DNA of 35,234 bases from positions 1 to 35,234 of the forward strand of contig NZ_JFBD01000096.1 in NCBI RefSeq assembly GCF_000709085.1. The letters are read 5' to 3'. Shown one piece after another: positions 30,046 to 35,234 of this stretch. Source of the stretch: Virgibacillus alimentarius. Lineage in GTDB: Bacteria; Bacillota; Bacilli; Bacillales; Amphibacillaceae. Below the pieces are notes generated by a model that was not told the DNA's origin, did no database searches, and saw only the letters and a list, made by a program, of their open reading frames with translations. A program made the translations under genes and the position numbers. Positions within the stretch are counted from its first letter, which is position 1, and each line of letters starts with the position of its first letter.

Positions 30046-31416
30046 TCAGAAAGACTTTTTTTGGATCGCTTCAACAAGTGACTCAAGCTGCATTCCCCGG
30101 GATGCTTTAAACAATAAGAGGGCATCCTTGCGTAAATAGCCTCGCAGTTTCACGAATAACTTTTCTTTCGAATCAAAATGCATACAAGTCATCCTTTGAT
30201 TTTCCTTCTGAATCTGATCAGAAATATATTTGGATTCCTTTCCAAATGTAAATAACGCTGTAACAGGATATGTTATTACTTTTGCGACTGATTCGTGCAT
30301 TTCTTTGGAGTAGTCGCCAAGTTCTAAAATATCGCCAAGTATAAGTACTTTTTCCTTAAATCCTTCTATTTGTTTCATTACTTCAATTGCTGCTTTCATA
30401 GATGTTGGTGAGGCATTATAAGCATCATTAATAATTGAAACACCATTGTTCCCTTCGAGCATTTCAAAGCGCATGGATGTTCTTTCTAATGTTTGAAGAG
30501 CTTCGCTTATCACTGTTTCATTCATTCCCAACAGTTTTCCAAGCGTTATAGCATACGTTGCATTAAGTGCATTGTGTTTTCCTAATAAAGGAATGGTCCA
30601 CCATTCCCCATCAGATAAGTGAAAACGCGTTTCTTGATGGAATATCTCCGTATCATTAATTACTACATTGTTGGAATGATGAAAGCCGCATGTTATAACA
30701 TTGGTTTTTGGCTTTATCGATGCTAACAGTTCTTCATCTCCATCAATAATAAGAGAGGACTTTTCACCCATACCTTGCACTATTTCCAGTTTAGCATTTG
30801 CAATCGCTTTTCGTGAACCAAGAAATTCAATATGTGATTCACCGATGTTGGTAATAATGGCATAGTCAGGATTCGCTATTTTTGTCAGCTTTTCAATCTC
30901 CCCTTTATGATTCATTCCCATTTCTAAAACCAATATCTCTGTATCTCTTTCCATAGACAATATGGTTAACGGTAAACCAATATGATTATTAAAATTGCCC
31001 TTTGTATAATGCGTTTTATAAGCCTTTTTTAATACCGATGCCACGATGTCCTTCGTTGTCGTTTTCCCGTTTGAACCGGTTATACCAACAACTGTTGGAT
31101 TAATCTCCTGTCTATAAGCTGATGCTAGCTTCTGCAGAGCATCCAATGTATTTTCAACATAAAACACCGGGAAATTTGCAGGTAAAAAAGACGGCAGATC
31201 CTTTTGCTTATTCCATAAAGTGGCTATAGCACCATTATCATATGCTTGCTTCAAATAATGATGACCATCAAAGTTTTCACCAACTAAAGGAATAAATAAT
31301 GACTTATTTGATTTCAATCGGCTATCTGTTGTTACCTCATTAATTGTAATAGAGTCTTTTGTCTGCCCTTGATGTCCACCAAAAACAGCCGATAACCACT
31401 TGGTCGTAAATAACAT
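30046..31416 (-). CDS. murF: UDP-MurNAc-tripeptide:D-Ala-D-Ala ligase
   Basis: Adds the D-Ala-D-Ala dipeptide to complete the UDP-MurNAc-pentapeptide. The 456-residue Mur ligase has an N-terminal domain (VTTDSRLKSNKSLFIPLVGENFDGH), the ATP loop GITGSNGKTTTK at 111-122, central EMGMNHKGEI and NIGESHIEFLG, and a C-terminal domain with NDAYNASPTSMKAA. It lies 3 nt after murE. In B. subtilis murF is outside the dcw cluster, beside ddl, so its place between murE and mraY is the ancestral dcw arrangement, not that of B. subtilis. Confidence 0.95.
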   Translation of the reverse strand: MLFTTKWLSAVFGGHQGQTKDSITINEVTTDSRLKSNKSLFIPLVGENFDGHHYLKQAYDNGAIATLWNKQKDLPSFLPANFPVFYVENTLDALQKLASAYRQEINPTVVGITGSNGKTTTKDIVASVLKKAYKTHYTKGNFNNHIGLPLTILSMERDTEILVLEMGMNHKGEIEKLTKIANPDYAIITNIGESHIEFLGSRKAIANAKLEIVQGMGEKSSLIIDGDEELLASIKPKTNVITCGFHHSNNVVINDTEIFHQETRFHLSDGEWWTIPLLGKHNALNATYAITLGKLLGMNETVISEALQTLERTSMRFEMLEGNNGVSIINDAYNASPTSMKAAIEVMKQIEGFKEKVLILGDILELGDYSKEMHESVAKVITYPVTALFTFGKESKYISDQIQKENQRMTCMHFDSKEKLFVKLRGYLRKDALLLFKASRGMQLESLVEAIQKKSF

Positions 31417-31419
31417 ATT

Positions 31420-32889
31420 CTAAATCCCCTTATTATTTATTGCTTCTTTAGCAACTTCCCGATCATCAAAATCGTACTTTGTTTGCCCAATTTGCTGATA
31501 AGTTTCATGGCCTTTGCCGGCAATTAAAATGATATCATCTTTTTTTGCAAGCTGTACTGCATGACAAATCGCTTCTTTTCTATTTTCGATTACTTCAAAG
31601 TGTGTTTTTGATAATCCATTCGTCATATCATCTAATATTCGATGCGGTTCTTCTGTTCGCGGATTATCAGAAGTAAAGATTGCAAGATCCGCATATTTTA
31701 ATGCAATATCTGCCATTAAAGGACGTTTTGTGCGATCACGATCCCCGCCGCATCCAACAACTACATACACTTTTCTCTTTGCAAACTCTTGGATTGTCTG
31801 TAATACATTCTCTAGAGAGTCCGGTGTATGTGCATAATCGACAATTGTAGCAAATGGCTGTCCAGCTATTACTTGCTGAAAACGTCCATTTACACCAGTA
31901 ATCGATTCAAGTGCCTTTTTTATCACGTTTAATGGTACATTTGAAGCAATCGCAGCACTACTAGCAGCAAGCATATTATACACATTAAACATTCCAATGA
32001 GCTTACTATGTATTTCAATAATGCCCACCGGTGATGATAATGTAAAGTTTGTATGTGTAACGTCCAGCTGTATGTTTGTCGCTTTGACCTGCGCCTTATC
32101 ACTTAGACCATAGGTCAATATATGTTGCGCTGTGCTTTGTTTTAATAATGAGCTATGTGGATCATCCTCATTAAGAATAGCAAATTTCTTCCGCCCATCC
32201 GCGTAAGCACTTCCCAGTTGCGCAAACAAAAGACTTTTAGCACGTAAATAATCATTCATATCTTTATGGTAATCCAGATGATCCTGAGATAAATTAGTAA
32301 ATATTGCTATATCAAAATCACAGCCATATACGCGCCCTAAATCTAAAGCGTGTGAGGATACTTCCATTATTCCTGTTTCAACTTGCTCATCTGCCATTTG
32401 TCTAAAAGTCCGCTGCAGAAAAAGCGCATCTGGTGTTGTATTGTTTACAGGAAATGACTCATCGCCAATCTTCATATGAATGGTTCCAATCACACCTGTT
32501 TTCTTTTTATATTTTGAAAAGATTGCTTCGAGTAAATAGGTTACTGTTGTTTTACCATTTGTTCCTGTGACGCCTATAAGAGGGAATTGATTAGTCGGAT
32601 ACGCAAAGAATTTCGTTGCAATAAGCGCTAGTGCTCTTGATGTATCAGGTACAACAATGGTAGGTACATTCGTTTGTATTTCTTTTTCAGCTATAATTGC
32701 ACTAGCTCCACGCTCGATTGCTTGATTTACAAAATCATGTCCGTCAACCGTAAACCCTTTAATACAAATAAACAAATCACTTGCTTTAACACGACGTGAG
32801 TCCATTTCAATTGAATTTATATCGATTTCTTCTAACTTTTTTGTTGATTGATAGAATGGTAGTATGGAAATAATTTCTGTTAATTTCAT
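31420..32889 (-). CDS. murE: UDP-MurNAc-L-Ala-D-Glu:meso-DAP ligase
   Basis: Adds the third residue of the stem peptide. The 489-residue Mur ligase has an N-terminal UDP-binding domain, the ATP loop GVTGTNGKTT at 106-115, the NLSQDHLDYH motif and the lysine in RAKSLLF near 218 that is carbamylated in this family. The DNPR motif at 408-411 marks specificity for meso-diaminopimelate, not L-lysine. The wall is therefore DAP-type, as expected in Bacillaceae; this also argues against Lys-type genera. The ATG is preceded by GGGTG. Upstream is a pair of overlapping hairpins. Confidence 0.96.
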   Translation of the reverse strand: MKLTEIISILPFYQSTKKLEEIDINSIEMDSRRVKASDLFICIKGFTVDGHDFVNQAIERGASAIIAEKEIQTNVPTIVVPDTSRALALIATKFFAYPTNQFPLIGVTGTNGKTTVTYLLEAIFSKYKKKTGVIGTIHMKIGDESFPVNNTTPDALFLQRTFRQMADEQVETGIMEVSSHALDLGRVYGCDFDIAIFTNLSQDHLDYHKDMNDYLRAKSLLFAQLGSAYADGRKKFAILNEDDPHSSLLKQSTAQHILTYGLSDKAQVKATNIQLDVTHTNFTLSSPVGIIEIHSKLIGMFNVYNMLAASSAAIASNVPLNVIKKALESITGVNGRFQQVIAGQPFATIVDYAHTPDSLENVLQTIQEFAKRKVYVVVGCGGDRDRTKRPLMADIALKYADLAIFTSDNPRTEEPHRILDDMTNGLSKTHFEVIENRKEAICHAVQLAKKDDIILIAGKGHETYQQIGQTKYDFDDREVAKEAINNKGI

Positions 32890-32928
32890 ATAAACACCCT
32901 GCCTTGGTTAATTTCCCACATATTTATT

Positions 32929-32969
32929 CTCTTAAAACACACTTTTTAAGAGGGTGCAGCCACCCTCTT
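32929..32969. promoter_or_regulatory. Overlapping, mutually exclusive hairpins between spoVD and murE
   Basis: Hairpin A: AAGAGGGTG/CACCCTCTT (32948-32956 with 32961-32969, loop of 4). Hairpin B: CTCTTAAAA/TTTTAAGAG (32929-32937 with 32944-32952, loop of 6). They share 32948-32952, so only one can form in an RNA. The U-rich tail (TTTATTTT) follows hairpin A on the plus strand, not on the strand of the genes; on the minus strand A is followed by AAAAAG. Direction of action is therefore uncertain. Confidence 0.6.
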
Positions 32970-33020
32970 TTTATTTTATTTACATTTTATTAATTAACAT
33001 CTTATTTATTATAGCAAATT

Positions 33021-34964
33021 TTAATCAGAATCACGATCCTTTTTATTAGATAAATAGATTCTAATTTTTGCCCCTTCTTCAACTTTGGAACCGGCTTTTG
33101 GTTCTTGATCAATAATATGATCTCCTGATCCTTCTACTTCAATCGATAAGTTAGTCATATATTCCGTTACGTCTTTTTTCTTTAAACCTATTAAATCTGG
33201 TACTTCAACCTTTGGCTGTTCAGGCCAATCCACTTCTTTTTCCAATCCATCTTCTCTTGGTTCCACTCCCATTGCTCTAAGGCTGTCACCAATAATTGTT
33301 CCGACGATTGGAGCAGCTACGACACCACCGAACTGCAAGGTATCCTTAGGATTATCGATCGCTACATAAACAACAATTTCTGGATCATCGGCAGGAGCAA
33401 ATCCGATAAAGGACACAATATAATTGTCTTGCATATACTGTCCATCTGGTCCCACTTTTTGAGCTGTTCCAGTTTTACCACCAACGCGATAACCATCTAC
33501 ATATGCAGGTTTACCCGTTCCTTTTGCTACTACACTTTCTAAGGCATATCTGAGCTCTTTGGAGGTAGATTCTGAAATGACTTTATCTTTTATTTCATTT
33601 TCAAAATTATCAACGGTTTTCCCTGTTCTCGAATCAATCCATTCCTTTGCAATATGCGGTTCATATAAATTCCCGCCATTAACAGCTGCAGCGACTGCCA
33701 TAACTTGTTGAATTGGGGTTACTGAAACACCTTGACCAAAGGATGTAGTAGCTAACTCAACAGGGCCTATATCTTCGGGATCAAATAATATTCCATTTCC
33801 CTCTCCTTGCAAATCAATTCCTGTTTTTTTTCCAAATCCAAAATCTTTAATATACGTAAATAACTTTTCCTTTCCTAGCTTCATTCCTAAATTGACAAAT
33901 CCCGGGTTACAAGAATTTTGCACAACTTCAAGATATGATTGGTGTCCGTGACCTCCCTCTTTCCAGCAATGCAGGTGGGTTCCATCGATTGATATCGACC
34001 CATCATCATCAAACTCATCTTCTTCTAAATCAACTGTTTCTTCCTCTAAAGCGGATGCAAGTGTAATTATTTTAAATGTTGATCCTGGCTCATATGTGCT
34101 CCATATTGGTAAATTACGATCAAAAATCGAAGAATCAACATCTTGATAGTTTTCTGGGTTGAAGTTTGGTCTTGTTGTCATACCTAACACACCGCCCGTT
34201 TTTGGGTTTACGGCAATTGCGGAAGCACCATCGGGGTTATATTTGGCTACTGCTAGGTCAAGTTCACGCTCCATTATTGTTTGCACCTTAGAATTAATGG
34301 TCGTCTTTAAATCCAAACCATCTTTCGGTGCATTGTATATATCTGCGATGCTTTCCAGTTTTTTCCCCTTTGCATCCGAATAATAGGATAAACTTCCCTT
34401 TTCACCTTTCAATTTGTCATCGTAATAAAGTTCAAGTCCCATTAATCCTTGATTATCAATACCTGTAAAACCTAATACATGGGATAGATAATCACCGTAT
34501 GGATAATGCCGTTTGGAATCCTTAGCAAGATAAACCCCATCCATATTGAGCGTTCGAACAGCCTTTTCCTGTTTTTCAGAAAGCTTTCTTCCTTCCGGAT
34601 GAATATTCACACTCGATTCATTTTTCGTCACATATTCATATGCTTTCTTTTCGGGCATGTCCAATATATTTGCAAGGTTTTCTGCGACTTTCTGCGGATT
34701 TTGAATTTGTCTAGGTACAACGGTTATAGAAGGTGCAGAGACATTTTCAGCTAATATATCCCCATTGGAATCTAAAATTTTGCCACGATCCGCTTCAAAT
34801 ACGATATCTCTGCTCCATGACTCATTTGCTTTATCCATTAATTTATCACCGATAATAAATTGAACATATCCCAATCGGAAATCAATAATCATAAAGAGAA
34901 GTAAACCAAAAAGAAAAACAGTAACTATTCGTTTTCTAACTGTGACAGTGGATACACGTTTCAT
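33021..34964 (-). CDS. spoVD: Stage V sporulation protein D (class B penicillin-binding transpeptidase)
   Basis: Transpeptidase for spore cortex peptidoglycan, working with SpoVE at the engulfing membrane. With the start at 34964 (GGGG Shine-Dalgarno; VTVRKR context) it has 647 residues, matching B. subtilis SpoVD. Order: N-terminal membrane anchor (about 12-30), PBP dimerisation domain, and transpeptidase domain with Ser295-x-x-Lys298 (GSTFKI), Ser351-Cys352-Asn353 and Lys497-Thr-Gly-Thr. A single PASTA domain follows at about 584-640; PbpB has two. Cys333 and Cys352 correspond to the redox-sensitive pair of B. subtilis SpoVD that StoA keeps reduced. An in-frame ATG at 35033 gives a longer protein but lacks family support. 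Confidence 0.95.
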   Translation of the reverse strand: MKRVSTVTVRKRIVTVFLFGLLLFMIIDFRLGYVQFIIGDKLMDKANESWSRDIVFEADRGKILDSNGDILAENVSAPSITVVPRQIQNPQKVAENLANILDMPEKKAYEYVTKNESSVNIHPEGRKLSEKQEKAVRTLNMDGVYLAKDSKRHYPYGDYLSHVLGFTGIDNQGLMGLELYYDDKLKGEKGSLSYYSDAKGKKLESIADIYNAPKDGLDLKTTINSKVQTIMERELDLAVAKYNPDGASAIAVNPKTGGVLGMTTRPNFNPENYQDVDSSIFDRNLPIWSTYEPGSTFKIITLASALEEETVDLEEDEFDDDGSISIDGTHLHCWKEGGHGHQSYLEVVQNSCNPGFVNLGMKLGKEKLFTYIKDFGFGKKTGIDLQGEGNGILFDPEDIGPVELATTSFGQGVSVTPIQQVMAVAAAVNGGNLYEPHIAKEWIDSRTGKTVDNFENEIKDKVISESTSKELRYALESVVAKGTGKPAYVDGYRVGGKTGTAQKVGPDGQYMQDNYIVSFIGFAPADDPEIVVYVAIDNPKDTLQFGGVVAAPIVGTIIGDSLRAMGVEPREDGLEKEVDWPEQPKVEVPDLIGLKKKDVTEYMTNLSIEVEGSGDHIIDQEPKAGSKVEEGAKIRIYLSNKKDRDSD

Positions 34965-35090
34965 TTTCCATCCCCTTTTCTTCATAGGTAGGCTTGTATC
35001 CACTATATGAATTAGAAAGACATAATAGAACACTGTTCATCTGTAAAATACACACTATATATGATATTTCATAAGCAATATATTGATGTA

Positions 35091-35234
35091 TTATTCTTCG
35101 GTTTCGTCCGTTTCATTTTGTTCATTATTTTCATCTGAATTGTTCTTTTTGCTTTTTTTCTTATCTTTTTTGGCTGGAGGCTTTAGTTCAATACCTAAAT
35201 AATCCTTTTTCTTCAATGGTTTGTCTTTTTTAAT
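35091..35234 (-). CDS. pbpB: C-terminal tail of a protein upstream of spoVD, probably PbpB (PBP 2B), cut by window edge
   Basis: The last 47 codons and a TAA stop of a gene that continues beyond the window. The visible tail contains DYLGIELKPP, then a Lys-rich and finally Asn/Glu/Asp-rich low-complexity end (NETDETEE). Such charged tails follow the PASTA domains of division PBPs. The name rests on position: in B. subtilis pbpB lies directly before spoVD. No catalytic motif is in view. The 126-nt gap to spoVD has no promoter I trust, though the sigma-E-dependent spoVD promoter of B. subtilis lies in the same place. Confidence 0.6.
   Translation of the reverse strand: MKKDKPLKKKDYLGIELKPPAKKDKKKSKKNNSDENNEQNETDETEE

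Noticed and set aside
34965-35090. Possible sigma-E promoter for spoVD (CATATAGT as -10)
   Set aside because: No -35 element resembling the sigma-E consensus is found 13-15 nt upstream.

Overview
The window comes from a low-GC, endospore-forming Firmicute of the Bacillaceae type. It carries spoIIGA, sigE, sigG, spoVD and spoVE, a meso-DAP-type MurE, PyrR attenuators and an Ile T-box. Gene content and order follow the Bacillus subtilis block from pbpB to yloB. The AT-rich sequence and local rearrangements suggest a relative such as Oceanobacillus, Virgibacillus or a neighbouring genus; the genus is inference. Almost every gene lies on the minus strand, so the biological order runs from position 35234 down to 1.

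Layout in transcription order. (a) 35.2-25.4 kb, dcw (division and cell wall) cluster: the 3' end of a probable pbpB, spoVD, murE, murF, mraY, murD, spoVE and divIB. murD is broken by a one-base frameshift. murG, murB, ylxW, ylxX and sbp are missing from their usual B. subtilis places. (b) 25.1-22.6 kb: ftsA-ftsZ. (c) 22.4-19.9 kb: spoIIGA-sigE, then sigG behind a textbook sigma-F promoter. (d) 19.8-15.8 kb: ylmC, pgeF (ylmD), ylmE, sepF, ylmG, ylmH and divIVA, a set of division and quality-control genes. (e) 15.8-12.7 kb: ileS with its T-box leader. (f) 12.6-11.2 kb: lspA-rluD. (g) 11.2-5.1 kb: pyrR, pyrB, pyrC, pyrK, pyrD, pyrF and pyrE, with two PyrR-type attenuators. The carbamoyl-phosphate synthetase genes (pyrAA, pyrAB) and the uracil permease gene (pyrP) are absent. 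(h) 5.0-3.6 kb: a LysR regulator and an Ohr peroxidase, which interrupt the B. subtilis-like order. (i) 3.5-1 kb: rqcH, the only plus-strand gene, divergent from a truncated YloB-type Ca2+ P-type ATPase.

The genes cooperate in septal and spore peptidoglycan synthesis (MurE, MurF, MraY, MurD, SpoVE, SpoVD), in divisome placement (FtsA, FtsZ, SepF, DivIVA, DivIB) and in the forespore/mother-cell sigma cascade (SpoIIGA to sigma-E; sigma-F to sigma-G). They also make UMP and handle stalled ribosomes (RqcH, YlmH). Regulation is unusually legible: leader attenuators, a T-box, sigma-specific promoters and shared bidirectional terminators can be read directly.

I found no convincing undescribed system; this is a conserved core-genome block. 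The most notable observations are the murD frameshift, the pyr operon without carAB, overlapping mutually exclusive hairpins between spoVD and murE, a terminator between murD and spoVE, the E97 substitution in RqcH, and the Ohr-LysR pair.
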